A DNA stretch of 64,000 bases, taken from NCBI GenBank assembly GCA_025266875.1, contig JALLLT010000014.1, forward strand, positions 744,001 to 808,000, written 5' to 3'. The DNA is from Fennellomyces sp. T-0311 (lineage: Eukaryota > Mucoromycota > Mucoromycetes > Mucorales > Lichtheimiaceae). Every line of letters starts with the position of its first letter. The stretch's first letter is position 1. Shown here in pieces: positions 11,407-23,082 of the stretch. Both the position numbers and the translations under genes were made by a program. The notes under the pieces were generated by a model. The model ran no database searches, was not told the DNA's origin, and worked only from the letters and a program-made list of their open reading frames with translations.

Positions 11407-12631
11407 TTAGTCGCTACCATGGCGTCTGCGAACGCGTCGAGTTTCCTCCGTATTCAATTCCGCTTCATCACGGCCACGACGCCGACTACAAGTAAAAGGC
11501 AAATTAGATAACAATGCCGGTAGTAAGAATAGCCTATGAAAATAAACGTTACCTTGTCTGTACAGGATGTACTTGTTCCTGCGGCTGCACAAGTTCTTGT
11601 TCCATTGGCTCTTGTTGCGCAGGTTCCTGGGCCGACTGTGGTTGACCTTGGCCGTTTTCTGCTGCGTTTTCTTGCACAGGTGCAGGCTCCTCATCGAAAA
11701 ATCGTACGAGCTCAAAATGAACGTGCCGCGGTTCCGGTGGCGGATGGTCGACATCAACGCGCCCTTGTCGCGTCTCGGGTGGAGGAGGATTATGGCGCGT
11801 ATTGTATCCGTGGTGGGGTTGAGGTCGGGCATAACGATTGCGCATCTCGGTTGCAGACGTATTCCATTCTCTCTCAATATAGTAACGCGCCATCCAGTTG
11901 TCTTCGCACTCGTCAAGATGAACCTGCGGTTTGCTATTATGCAGCAAATCTCTGTAAAACTGCATGATAAATTCCTTGAGATCATCGCTTGGAAATCGGC
12001 TATACGGTAAAGTGGAATCGGCTTTCGAACATAGACCACGCATCAGTCGGACCGCAACATAGGCAGCTTCCTTCAAATGGCGAACCATGGCTTCCACCTC
12101 CCGGCCAACTTCAGCGTGATGAATGTCCTCTTCTCGCCGATTATCGATAATCGTCGTTCTTAACCCCATTTTAATGTCTTGAATCGTAGGCTGACGACGT
12201 ATTAAGCCCACCGATGTCATTTCATGGGGATAGGCTGTGAGTTCAATTGAAGGCGTGAAATCTGCCAGGCCAGGCGGCGGTGGAAAATCACGATTGTCTT
12301 CCATCTGCGTAAATTCGTACAGCTGTTGCATTTGCGCGCGGAGGTCTCGATATCGCTGTCGAACATCCTTCAAAATATCTTCATAATTATCGTACCGGGG
12401 AAGTCGTTCCTCTCGTTCAACGCCATTGTTTTCCTGTTGTTGAACAGCTTCGTCGGTTCCTCCATTCGCGTCTTCATCGTGAGACGACGCATTTGTTTCA
12501 GTTTCTTCGTCATTCGAATGTTCCGATCCAGTTTCGGTAGTTTCTCGTTGTTCTGGCGAAGGAGTACGACCAGCTAAATCCTCGTAGCGATAAGGAGCAG
12601 GTTGTGTAACCCTTTCTGATGATCCGCTCAT
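11407..12631 (-). CDS. Orphan acidic/Gln-rich protein, 385 aa
   Basis: Exons 12631-11553 and 11485-11407 join in phase across a 67-nt intron (donor GTAACG, acceptor CTTGTAG). The first 75 residues are disordered and rich in Glu, Ser, Thr and Asn. A coiled-coil-like stretch follows (DILKDVRQRYRDLRAQMQQL). The middle 150 residues look globular and helical (VEAMVRHLKEAAYVAVRLM, DDLKEFIMQFYRDLL). The C-terminal 100 residues are Pro/Gln/Glu-rich, and the second exon ends in a very basic tail (RRRGRDEAEL to RRVRRRHG). No domain is recognised. A promoter shared with a small divergent ORF (12765) lies 134 bp upstream. Probably a lineage-specific gene. Confidence 0.7.
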
Positions 12632-12764
12632 TGGTTTCGGTGTTGTGATATTGGCTGAAACAAATCATCCCAAATTTATATACAACTTTATGGCGAATAC
12701 GTGTTGATAACAAAGTCCATTTCGGTCATACGGTGACCAGAATAAAGTGACTTACGCATCAAAG

Positions 12765-12938
12765 ATGAGCATCGAACATCCACAGAGTATGGAAGACACA
12801 ATGAACAAAAAACAACTTTGGGATACATTTTCCTACTTATTCGTCGATTGCATCGTTGGTGTCATTGTTTACGTCGGACGCTTTTTTTTTATCTGCTGCG
12901 TGTTCTCGCTTTTTGTCGTAGTCAGTGAATGGATGTAA
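12765..12938 (+). CDS. Possible small membrane protein, 57 aa
   Basis: The ATG at 12765 opens a 57-residue frame. It has a hydrophilic N-terminus (about 20 residues) followed by one or two hydrophobic segments (VDCIVGVIVYVGRFFFICC and FSLFVVVSEW), so it would be an inner- or endo-membrane microprotein if made. It is divergent from the orphan gene at 11407-12631 with a 134-bp gap. There is no homology evidence and chance is possible at this length. Confidence 0.3.
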   Translation: MSIEHPQSMEDTMNKKQLWDTFSYLFVDCIVGVIVYVGRFFFICCVFSLFVVVSEWM

Positions 12939-13715
12939 CACTTTAGCCATTTGAATTAACGGTGAACAAAGGATACCTTGTGTCCATTGTTTTCTTTTGT
13001 TGGTGATCGTCACGGGCTACTGCTTTATTATGCAATGTCACAAAATTTCAAGTGCCCCTCTGTTATTGAGTACGATTGTTTACATTTGTGCTTGCATTCT
13101 TTTCAAAAATCAAGGAACACACAAGTCTCATTTCCATGTAATTATCTATCTCTATAACAATGGATCGAATGTTCATCGATGCTCGTAACTTTCCCAGATG
13201 CTCTTATATCGATGTATTCTTGTACACAGGGACATACTGTGTGATACGTATGCATTTTCTTACTTGGACGCAAAACCAGGTCATTAGGTGAATGTTCAAT
13301 TATTCTGAATATTGTCGGCGCTGGTTGCAATATGACTACTGTTTTAAAGATACTAAAACATAGTAGAACAAAGACCTGGATGGGTCCATTCATGATGACT
13401 TTCTTTTTTCGTTATCGTGCACGCAGTCAAGCCCAGCAAATGGGTTATCTAATTTACATACGGATTATCACACATTCCTTTACTTGCTATGGCGATGAAC
13501 GATGTTTCATCCATGGTGAATTGTATTTTAGTAAAGGCCTGCCGGAAAAAATATACGCAAAATTTTGGGTACAAAAAGTGTTTATTGATAGAGCTTTTCA
13601 CAATACGATTTTCATATTCCTGACACGTCTCGCTTTCGCTTGATCTACATCTCGTCGCGTACAGTGGCATCACCCAAATTAAAATGAACACAAGCGCACA
13701 TTACGAAAAAAATGA

Positions 13716-14736
13716 ATGGACTTTCTTATTATTGCTCGTGGATATAAAAGTGAGCACCGAAGACTCGGAAACATCAGTATTAACCGCTCCCCGCGAAAGG
13801 TATTGCAGAACCTCTTTAGTATTGGAGACTTGACAGCAAGAAGGATCATTACCCAGGACATGGATTTACCAAATCCAAAGAAGCTAGATCGCCCGAGGAA
13901 GGCACTACCGGACGAATATGTCTATGACATTTCACGATGGAATACACCATGACCGGTTTTTACAGAAACAGCAAAACGTATCTTCTGGAAAGTCGCTTGA
14001 GTAATCTGGATCGTCATGAGCTACGTAAATTGAAAATGTTTCTTGATGAGGGGTACTGTCCCCTTGATCCATCACACCAGACGAGAGGTATCATCTCTCA
14101 GACACTGTCGTCCACCAAGCTGGGGGGCGTAAGCCAATGTTGGCAATGTTTGGTGCTTTTGCAGCGTACAAAAAGACCAGCTGTCTCAGGGCTGGGATGG
14201 CTGAAGTAAGCACAATCATATGGCGCCCTATCCAAGAAGAAGAGAATGTCGGCAGGAAGCGCAAGCATGGATGTCCCCCCCAACAACAAAAATACGACAC
14301 AAGCATTCGTCCGATCTGCCACAATGCGCGTAAAGAATGCCAACATTGCTCCAGATTACCATGACTACCACAGCAACTTTAGTGCAAGTTTGCTTGAAAA
14401 ACTCTTTGAAAGATTATATATAAAAAAAAAAGTGGTGGATGGTTCTCTTCTGGATGCATCGTCCATATGGATGGTGAAAAGTATCACTTCTGCAAAGTCG
14501 ACCCAACAGCAACGTTCATGTCAAGGGTGTTCGTAACTGTTCCTTATAAAGCCAGTACCCAATGCCACCTTTTTCCAAAACCTAGAAAATCTTCTTCCAA
14601 AAAGACTCTTCTTGAACGTCTCAGCGAAAATGTGCGTGTTGCCTATGCGGTGTATAAGATTGCCACTAAATATAATCATACAGTTATGAAAGCACTCACG
14701 TGCCATTATCTACTACAGCGGATTAGAGGCCTGTGA
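13716..14736 (+). pseudogene. String of broken coding-like frames
   Basis: Consecutive plus-strand frames hand over to one another with stops between. 13716-13952 includes DLPNPKKLDRPRKALPDEY. 13937-14209 includes LSNLDRHELRKLKMFLDEGY. 14246-14536 includes SASLLEKLFERLYIKKKVV. 14467-14736 includes GEKYHFCKVDPTATFMSRVF. Composition in each is protein-like, but neither splice sites nor a single frame joins them convincingly. I read this as the remains of one gene. A multi-intron gene in poor condition is the alternative. No family is recognised. Confidence 0.3.
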
Positions 14737-15476
14737 GGCCTTGTCAAACAGCAGGTTGTACACAACCCAGAGTCACCCAATACTACCGAGGTTCAGCGTA
14801 CACATCGGCTGTATTACCTGTTTGTTTTAGTGCATTCGAATGTCTTCTTTGTGGAAAAAAAAGGCGGCCATTCAATGCACGTTGGGTATCAGCGAAATGC
14901 CGTTCATTCTGTGGCAGTTGTTGCTGGACAAAATGATGATTCTCTTGGAACCGAAAATTAATACAAGAATTATTTTACCAGCTACCAAGTATGCTTAGCA
15001 GAATAAACGCTTTCGAAGCTAAATAATGAAACCATCCAGCCGTCTGGCTACCATATGCTTTCGTTTCATGTAAATGGCTGTGATTCCAAAAAAATAAAAA
15101 GAGCAAACTTTGTATACATTTTTCCCGGCTGGATGTTAGAAACTATGCACCTGGTATTTGTATATTGAGACCCAAACACCTCCAAGCATGCGTGATTACT
15201 CTGGCGTTGGGATATGTATTTATCAGCAACCGCTTGACCATCGTTGTCCTAGAAGCATATCACAAAATCGATACTAAACTTTACGCAAGGTGCAGAGTAG
15301 CTATGTGCTATATATTGCGGGTGGCCGATACGCATCATGTGATGCACGCAAAAAGAGAGCAAACACAAACCGCTATTAACAGAATTCTTGTACGGATTAC
15401 CTATCATTACTTGATTCGATAAACTAGCTTCTAACGAGTTTTCGTACTGCATATTCACAGGAAAGTCCATCGAGTT

Positions 15477-15485
15477 TATATAAAG
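15477..15485 (+). promoter_or_regulatory. TATA box of the gene at 15555
   Basis: TATATAAAG lies 78 bp before the ATG and is followed by a CT-rich leader (CCAAACTCTCGCTCTTCAC), a common arrangement at fungal core promoters. Confidence 0.6.
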
Positions 15486-15554
15486 TCAAGAGACTTTTCA
15501 AGTCCCAAACTTTTTTTTTCCAAACTCTCGCTCTTCACTTTTGCAAAAAAACGA

Positions 15555-16181
15555 ATGCATCCATTCCTCCACCGTACTTTTGATAAGCCCTTGTGTGATG
15601 TTCTTGATGGATGTCAAAACTTTTATAATAATCTAAACAACCTGCGTACACCATCTCTTTTGGATCCTACACAACAACGACGCGAGAACAATAGCAAGAA
15701 ACGCCAACCGCCAAAAAAACCTCAGCGGGGAATCATGTGTCGTGATACTTTTGATTTGTTGCCAAAGCACGAATGGGGATACCAAGTGCTTCCTACCAGT
15801 GAACCTGCAACAATGGGTCCTTATGAAATCATTCACTGGCCGCCAATTGAGCCGCGCATTGCCACCGATGATCTTTCTGAATCAATGATGCAAGCCCATG
15901 AAACTCAACCAAGCAATGATGAACTGCCGCCGCTCAAGAAGGAACAAGATTCAAACCGCTGTGATAAAGTCGCGGCGGAGGATGAGCCATGCGACCGTTA
16001 CATCAAGCAACTTATTTGCGCGACGAGACTTTATGGTCCAGCGATTGAGAAGGAAGAGGAGAATGATTTCGTTCTAGTGACGATGCTGATGACGACAAGG
16101 ACTACGCCCGGATGCCAAGATAATGTTAACTTTTTGCCTGTATATTCAACTCCTTCTACTGTCTATGTCGTATCACAATAA
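15555..16181 (+). CDS. Orphan protein, 208 aa
   Basis: A single-exon frame from ATG 15555 to TAA 16179-16181, preceded by a clear TATA box. The sequence has a basic N-terminal third (RRENNSKKRQPPKKPQRG), a Trp/Pro segment (HEWGYQVLPTSEP, YEIIHWPPIEPR), an acidic middle and a C-terminal part with several aromatic and Thr residues. There is no signal peptide, membrane span or named domain. The promoter and length make it a believable gene; its role is unknown. Confidence 0.6.
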   Translation: MHPFLHRTFDKPLCDVLDGCQNFYNNLNNLRTPSLLDPTQQRRENNSKKRQPPKKPQRGIMCRDTFDLLPKHEWGYQVLPTSEPATMGPYEIIHWPPIEPRIATDDLSESMMQAHETQPSNDELPPLKKEQDSNRCDKVAAEDEPCDRYIKQLICATRLYGPAIEKEEENDFVLVTMLMTTRTTPGCQDNVNFLPVYSTPSTVYVVSQ

Positions 16182-17191
16182 CAATACTTGAAAAAAAAAA
16201 GCAAAAGCTGCATACACTTTATCCACTTTTTTCTTTTGATTGCTTAATTGGGTGGATGCGAAGGTACAAAGAAACTGCGTGCATAGAATGTATTATTTTT
16301 AAAGTCTCTGTGTTGGAGGGTCTTTGTATGGATACAGCCCTCCTCGACATACACTTTTATATCATTTCGTGCATTGAATTAGCGATGATAGTTCCGGTTC
16401 TAGAGTTGCCTGAATGGTTGAAGGGCGTATAGGATCCTTTCGGCTGCTCTGACCATTCGGATCTAAGGATGTCTTTGACATCTGCCCTTCAGGTCAATTC
16501 CATGTCCTGTTGAGTTTATCCCGTTCGTTCATGCAGTGTGATCCTTAGCCTGTGTAGACTAATAATTATCGTGTGTTTCATCATACTTGTAAAACTTTTT
16601 GGTACTCGACCGTGTTACGTACGTCAAATCATAGATTGAGTAAACGGTCCAAGTCAAAGAAGGATTCTTAGTTGTTTATATAGTTCAACAACCATGAGGT
16701 GTCGCTGTATATGAGAGCCACTTACGCATGTTACGCAGATATAGCTGATTGTATCAATAAGTAACATGAACGTTACATTCCTAATGGTCGTAAGCTACTC
16801 AAAAAACAGATGGTACAATGAATAGGTGTTCATGTGATCTTTACAAGGAGTGGTATGCATCACTTTCTACTTTTATGCAGTGTAGCAGTATTGATGAGTT
16901 CTACGTGTAAGTGACCAAGTCGACCATGACGTAAATGACGGACTCTAATTTCCACGTAACTTACTGGGTAAACTTTACTATTTGATAAAGGTACCGATAC
17001 TCATTATGGACGCTCGCACTTTAGTGGCATATATACAGTCAATATATTCTTTTTTTAAAACATAAAAAAAAGGAGAATAACCTTAATATGCGAGACAATC
17101 AAAAGTGACAAGAAGAGCATTTCCATGCCTCGATCCCGGTTATGCGTATGCCCGTGTTTCCTCAGTTGACGGATAAATAAAAAGCTTGAGA
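16182..17191. other. Intergenic, nothing supported
   Basis: About 1 kb without a convincing frame. A segment at 16408-16500 contains a tRNA A-box-like phrase (TGAATGGTTGAAGGGCG) but no matching B-box or acceptor stem (see rejected items). Confidence 0.5.
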
Positions 17192-17763
17192 CTATCTCTG
17201 GATAAACAACTTGCGTATCAGAGAGCAAGTGCATCTGTCAAGGATGCCGCTGCAGTCGGAAATAGAATGATCTGCTACTGCGAAAGTCCATGTTTCTCTG
17301 CATTTCACGTGGTTATGCTTTGGAAATGCATGCCCGATTAAAGTTTTCCCATTGTTTAAAAGAGAAATCGTTCGTGATCGTCGATGCTTCCAATAAACAA
17401 GTCCGGTGGGATGCGATATGCTAAGCAACAGTATGCCTCCGACAAATTCGGCGACCTTCTGTCTTATCTTTTTCGGACCCGTGATCCGTTCCGAAGCAAT
17501 TTTCAGGGTAAGCATCTAAAGAAAGAGAAGATATCGCAAGCAGCACGTGGATAAAAACGATTCATCATTGACAGCATTGTTGCACAACCGCTCTCTTTTT
17601 TCTTAAAAGGCGTTCCATAATAGTCACCATGGAAACCGGGCCGACGAAGACTGTCTCGGTCTATGTTACACAAATGCTTACCAAGCAAAACTCCTTGGAC
17701 CACAAAGGCCAATAACAAGTGCTTTGCATTCGCCTTTCGCGCGAAACAAAAAAAAAAAGCCAA
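17192..17763 (-). CDS. Weak minus-strand gene candidate
   Basis: Two adjacent minus-strand frames (17763-17503 and 17515-17192) may be parts of one gene. The second contains a hydrophobic stretch (VGGILLLSISHPTGLVYW) followed by a basic, Cys/His-containing tail, which could suit a small organellar membrane protein. The junction is unclear: TTTAG before 17515 looks like an acceptor, but I found no good donor in the right phase. It lies divergent to glutathione peroxidase. Low confidence; it may be non-coding. Confidence 0.25.
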
Positions 17764-17930
17764 GTCGGATTAGTTCAAACATGGCAAGTACACGTAGTTC
17801 TTACGTTTGCCATAATGCAAGCCATCCTAACTTTTTCTTCCCTTTCGGATTTTTCGGAGGCCGACATGATCTATAAAGCGGGCCACACGAAACCATTTCT
17901 TTTTTTTTCCCCCATCACTTTTAAACCACA

Positions 17931-18702
17931 ATGTCCAAGAAGTTTTTCGATTTTACCGTCAAAGATATCAAGAACCAAGACTGGGATCTGGGTACACTCA
18001 AGGGCAAGGTAAGCAACATGCGGCATTTTTTTAATACGGTGATCTAAGCAACGGTTTTTGACATTAAGGTTGTTTTGGTTGTCAATGTCGCGTCGAAATG
18101 CGGTTTCACCAAACAATACACTGGCTTGGAGGAGCTGTACAAAAAGTACCAAGATCGTAACTTTACTATTGTCGGATGTCCATGCAACCAGTTTGCTGGT
18201 CAAGGTATGATCCTTTATCATCACAGCATGAAAAGTGGCATATCACTCAATGGCGGTGATTTAGAGCCCGGCAGCGAAGAACAAATCCAAGAGTTCTGCA
18301 GGTTGACGTATGACGTTACCTTCCCTCTCACTTCCAAGCTGTAAGTTTTCTGACTGAAAAAAAAAGTAATGGAACATGTCGTAATCGTGGTGTCTAGTGA
18401 CGTCAATGGCGATAAGGAGGCACCTTTGTACAAGTTCTTGAAGGAATCTCAACCGGGTTTGCTTGGGTATGTTTGGAGGAGACTGGTTTACTTTTTTGCA
18501 TGACTAACATGTATTCTACAGCATGAAGCGAGTCAAGTGGAACTTTGAGGTAACTAGTGCATTCATATGATTTGTAATACGTGTCACTGATGTCTTTCTC
18601 TTTTAGAAATTCCTGATTGACCGCGAAGGCAACGTCGTCAAGCGCTATGCTTCGCTCACCGAGCCCAAGGCCATTGCCGCGGATATTGAGAAGCTCTTGT
18701 AA
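17931..18702 (+). CDS. Glutathione peroxidase (Cys type, GPX/HYR1 class)
   Basis: Six exons: 17931-18008, 18069-18204, 18265-18340, 18398-18466, 18522-18549 and 18607-18702. All phases agree and the product is 160 aa, the usual length for fungal non-selenium GPx. It reduces hydroperoxides, normally using thioredoxin. Visible catalytic elements are the peroxidatic Cys37 in ASKCGFT, the [11 protein letters not shown] signature (Gln67), the WNF motif (Trp126, Asn127), and Cys83 in EFCRLTYDV, which is the resolving Cys position of the yeast-type 2-Cys enzymes. No targeting peptide is evident, so it is probably cytosolic. A TATA-like ATCTATAAAG sits about 60 bp upstream. The gene is convergent with RIX7, which ends 175 bp downstream. 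Confidence 0.96.
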
Positions 18703-18876
18703 ATGTAGTTCTTTTTGATAACGAGTATAATCTAATGAAAGCGTAATCATTGCACAATGCAACTGTATTACAATGCAAAGAAGAAAAAAAAAGCGCGTGA
18801 TTTTCTGCGCTTCTTTTCTCATAATGGGAAAGGGAAAGGGATTTTATCAACGTCAGAGTCGAATGCTTCAACCAGT

Positions 18877-21800
18877 TTATCCAAACTTTTTTCGTAACTT
18901 GTCGTATTGTAATTTATCCTAGCGTGGGGCGTGTCAAGATACGCAGCGTGGTTGGGCACGATCAAGGCACTTACATGAGGTAATACGCTTGGGGAGACTT
19001 TGGTAAATGCCATGTCGAAATGCTCCTTCTCGACAAAGATTTCGTCGGCTGTTGCATTTGTATCCAGGACACTGCCTGACGAGTAAAATTTGCTGCGTAG
19101 CGAGGCAACTGCACTCTCACGGACCAACGATGCCAAATCCGCACCACTACAACCCACATTAGCACACTAAAATAGAAAATGCTGACTCGGGTATACCTGA
19201 AGCCTTCGCAACGAGGATCATCGGCAACCTCTTTGAGGGATACATCGGGCTTCAATGGGGTCTTTTTCGTGAGTTTGGTGAGGATATCGAGTCGTTCGCC
19301 GGGCGTTGGCAATTCGACGTAAAGTAATTTATCCAACCGACCCGGTCGAAGCATGGCCGGGTCAATCATATCCGGACGGTTGGTGGCGGCAATGACATAG
19401 ACTTGGCTTCGATTCTCGACACCATCCAGTTCCGTAAGCAAGGTATTGACCACCCGCGCCGAAGAATCCGTCTGTTGATCATCGCGTCGAGAACACAGTG
19501 CATCCAGTTCGTCGAAAAAGATGACACATGGAGACGATGCCCGCGCTCGTGCAAATACTTGACGAACACCGCGTTCACTTTCACCCACGTACTAATATGC
19601 CTTTTTGTTTCAGTCACCCAAAATTACACCACCCCTCTTATGTAGCCTAACCTTGTTGAGCAACTCGGGACCCTTGACGGATATGAAGTTGGTGTTGCTC
19701 TCATTGGCAACCGCCTTGGCCAACAGTGTCTTGCCGCAGCCCGGTGGACCCCAGAGCAAAACACCCGCCGGGGACGTGATACCGACGCGCTCAAAGAATT
19801 CCGGATGGTTGATGGGCTCCACCACCGCCATCCGCAGTTCGTCCCGCACGAAATTCAACGCACCGATATCGTCCCACGAAACATCCGGCACCGTTGCAAA
19901 GCCTTCACGTTTCGACGATGGCTGGACTTTGGGCAAGGCCAGTTGAAAATCGTGCTCGGTGATGGCCAATGATTCGAGTTGGGCCGGCGTAAGTGGTTCT
20001 TTGTGAGACTGGATAAAGTCGGCAATGGATCGCAGTTGTTCCAGCGCAGATTGCGATTCGAATTCTTCTACGCTGGTGGTTGGTATGGGTGCACGATCAA
20101 TGTCCATCGATGTTTCATCGCTCTTTGATGCGTCGTCGTTATCCGTGACTGCAGGCAATGTTCGCAAGTGTTTGAATATTCGTTTGACGGCAATGACACC
20201 CGCTTGCGTGATCAATGCCTGCAAGTCCGCACCGACGTATCCGGGGGTGGCCCGTGCCAACGCGAGGAAATCAAAGTTGCCTTCCAATCTCAGTTTTTCC
20301 GCCAATACTCGCAGAATCCTGACGTTTCGAAATCAGTTCTTTCCTTTGTCATGACACTATAGAACATACTTTTCGCGCGCCTTTTCGTCCGGAACGCCCA
20401 TGCTGATTTCCTTGTCGAATCGACCCGCCCGTCTCAACGCTGGATCCAGGGAGTCTGGACGATTGGTGGCCCCAATAATCATCACTGGCTTGTTATCCGT
20501 CTTATCCCACGACAGATCTAATATTCAATGCATTGAGCATACCGTGGCCCGCGTAATGAATCCATTGCGCTCTTTTTTTTTTACCATCCATGCACGTCAG
20601 TAACTGGGCCACGATACGGCGCTCCATTTCTCGCTGTGCTGTCTCTCGTTTCGGGGTGATGGCGTCGATTTCGTCGATAAATAACAGACATGGCGCATGC
20701 GTCTAGCGTGACAAAAACTCATCAGCCCCATCTTTGTCTGGTTCACGCAGACACACGCTTACCTTTGCATCCTCAAAGACATCTCTGATTTTCTTTTCAG
20801 ATTCGCCAGACATGCCCGAGACAATGGAAGGTGCCGAGATGTTGAGGAACGGCACGCCAAGTTCCTACACAATCCACGCATCAATCATCCCCCGTATCCT
20901 CTTCTACGCCCCTCCCGAAAGACTTACACCCGAAATGGCATGCGCAAGTCGAGTCTTGCCGCAGCCGGGAGGACCATGCAGCAAGACACCGCGTGGAGGC
21001 TGCACGCCCGTATGAATGTACACTTCCGGATGGGCCAAAGGCATAGCAATAAGTTCCATGATTTCCTCCACGCAATGATCGATCCCGCCGAGATCCGACA
21101 GCCGAGCCGAAGGAACAAACGGTTCATCGCGCGTTTCGGCTAAGTGCAGTGAATCATTTCCTTTTTTTTTAGCCTTTTGCTTTTCTACGCTTTGCCGCAT
21201 CCTCCACAATTACTTTTGATTCGCTTCGCATGGCCGCCTCCCGATTTCGTTCGCTTTTTGGTCGATTTCTTTTCGTCGACGGTAGGCGGCCCTTCTGTCG
21301 TTGGCGTGGTGGCTGTTTGGACGGGTGTGGTTGCTCCTGACTGCGATGGCGTGGTGGGTGCCGAATCCTTTTGCAGGTTCCAAAGATTCGTGACGGACTT
21401 GTTCATTGTGTTCGTTTGCTGCATAATCGGCTGGGTTGTGTTAGTCTTGGATAGGACAAGGCTCGGTGGCAGACAGTCGGTAATCCATGTTGGGTTACTC
21501 ACCAGAGCATAACCCGCGTCTTGGTCTTCGTCCGTCGACTCTTGACTAGTATCCATCCTAGTTAGTTTTAGATACAAACACGGCACCTTGGAAAGATATA
21601 ATTGTACCTTTCTTCCTGTTCGAAATCAGCCAGTACTATTGCCAAAACAGCAGTAAGTTCCTCTGTTTTTTTTTGCTAAACCAAGGTTCATTTGTAACCT
21701 TTCTCGATAATGGTTTCCAACTGCTTCTTTTTCTGTCGTCGCAGCGAAACATCCGTTTTCTGAAGGTATTCGTACAATGTCGAAACACTCAAGTCAGTAT

Positions 21801-21885
21801 TGCCTGCTTCCTTGTACCCAGCCAAGCCATCGGCCACTCGATGCTCAAGCGATCGAGACAATCGCCCAGGGCCGTTGCCTCTCAT
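18877..21885 (-). CDS. RIX7: Ribosome-biogenesis AAA-ATPase (RIX7/NVL)
   Basis: Exons read 21885-21699, 21635-21608, 21557-21503, 21418-20928, 20864-20763, 20702-20585, 20517-20370, 20318-19652, 19591-19197, 19146-18975 and 18918-18877. RIX7 is the nucleolar double-ring AAA-ATPase that remodels pre-60S particles. The N-terminus matches the NVL/RIX7 helical domain ([18 protein letters not shown]). D1 has GPPGCGKT and [10 protein letters not shown], and D2 has [13 protein letters not shown] and [10 protein letters not shown] plus [13 protein letters not shown]. The C-terminus splices to [16 protein letters not shown]. Two oddities: the segment 21502-21419 is bounded by GTGAGT and CAG with a CTAAC site but is 84 nt and stop-free, so it may be retained; and near 21185-21210 the frame changes inside the basic linker before D1, which I could not resolve with an intron. 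Confidence 0.93.
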
Positions 21886-22052
21886 TTTTCAAATGATCAA
21901 ACGTTGTCAAAAAAAAAAAAGTTATTTCCTGTACACACTTTTGGGGAAATTAAAGTCCGCATGAATCGGGCGAGTGTCCGAGCCGGGCGGCAGTGCTCTA
22001 TGGAGCAGCATTGTTGCCAGGAAACGAGATTCTTCCTCTTTTAATTGTAACG

Positions 22053-23082
22053 ATGGCAAGAGTAAGTAGTAAGAATATCCATGCAATGGTCAAACGATAC
22101 GAAGTTTCGAGCGGATGATCAAGAGGATTATACGATGACACCACGACAAAAACTGCGAAATTATCAAAAGGATTGATTGTTTATCCATCCATCCATCCAT
22201 CCAACCGAAAAACGAGAAAGAAAAAAAAACGAATGACCATTGCTTGGATACAAGCTCTCCAATTCAACACTTTATACTCATTTGACATTTTTAAAAATGA
22301 TGAACAGTTCCACGAATATCAGGTAAAGACGAGAATTGAATTTTGTTGAACCTGACCCAATGTACTGAATGTCAGGGATTGTCATTTTTAGGTGGTTGGT
22401 CGCAAGCTCCCTTCGACCAAGGAGCCCCAGCCTAAGCTGTACCGCATGCGCGTCTTTGCTCCCAACCAAGTCGTTGCCAAGTCCCGCTTCTGGTACTTCT
22501 TGAAGAAGCTCCGCAAGGTCAAGAAGGCCGCTGGTGAAATCGTCTCGATCAACGAGGTACGGAATTCATCCCGTCCCATGAATTCATCAAAACTCAATGG
22601 AGTGCATTGTAGATCCACGAGAAGCGTCCTGAGCAGATCAAGAACTTTGGTATCTGGATCCGTTACGACTCGCGCTCTGGCACCCACAACATGTACAAGG
22701 AATACCGTGGCATGTCGCGTGTCGAGGCTGTTGAGACTTGCTGTAAGTTTTTATATCCAAACCTTGAATGCCGGTAGCATCATCTCATGTACGTGTATCT
22801 ATATTAGACCAGGACATGGCTGCTCGTCACCGTGCCCGTTTCTCCTCTATCCAAATCATCCGCGTAAGTTTTTTTTTAATATGGGAAAATGAAAGGCAAA
22901 GAGAGCTTAATATGCATAATGCAATCTAGGTTGCTGAGGTCAAGTCCGCTGATGTCCGTCGCCAATACATCAGACAGCTTTTGGACAACAAGCTTGCTTT
23001 CCCCTTGCCTCACCGCGTCCAGCGCCAAGACAAGAGCCGCCGCGCCCTCTTCATTGCCAAGAGACCCTCCACTTTTTACTAA
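22053..23082 (+). CDS. RPL20: 60S ribosomal protein eL20 (L18a)
   Basis: Six exons: 22053-22061, 22308-22322, 22392-22556, 22613-22742, 22808-22863 and 22930-23082, giving 175 aa as expected. Exon 1 has only 9 nt (Met-Ala-Arg) and exon 2 only 15 nt (FHEYQ). The product matches eL20 throughout: [54 protein letters not shown], and the C-terminal RPSTFY. It is a structural component of the large ribosomal subunit. The gene is divergent from RIX7 (168 bp between starts), itself a 60S biogenesis factor, so the two could share promoter control. The first intron is long (246 nt), as is common in ribosomal protein genes. Confidence 0.97.
22180..22203. repeat. (ATCC)n tetranucleotide repeat in eL20 intron 1
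   Basis: About five ATCC units inside the first intron of RPL20. Confidence 0.8.

Noticed and set aside
16408..16505. tRNA-Ser/Leu-like segment (A-box-like TGAATGGTTGAAGGGCG)
   Set aside because: The B-box is poor (GGTCAATTCC) and I could not pair an acceptor stem or find an anticodon arm.
17503..17763. Confident two-exon mitochondrial membrane protein with 17192-17515
   Set aside because: No donor in the right phase was found, so it is kept only as a weak candidate.
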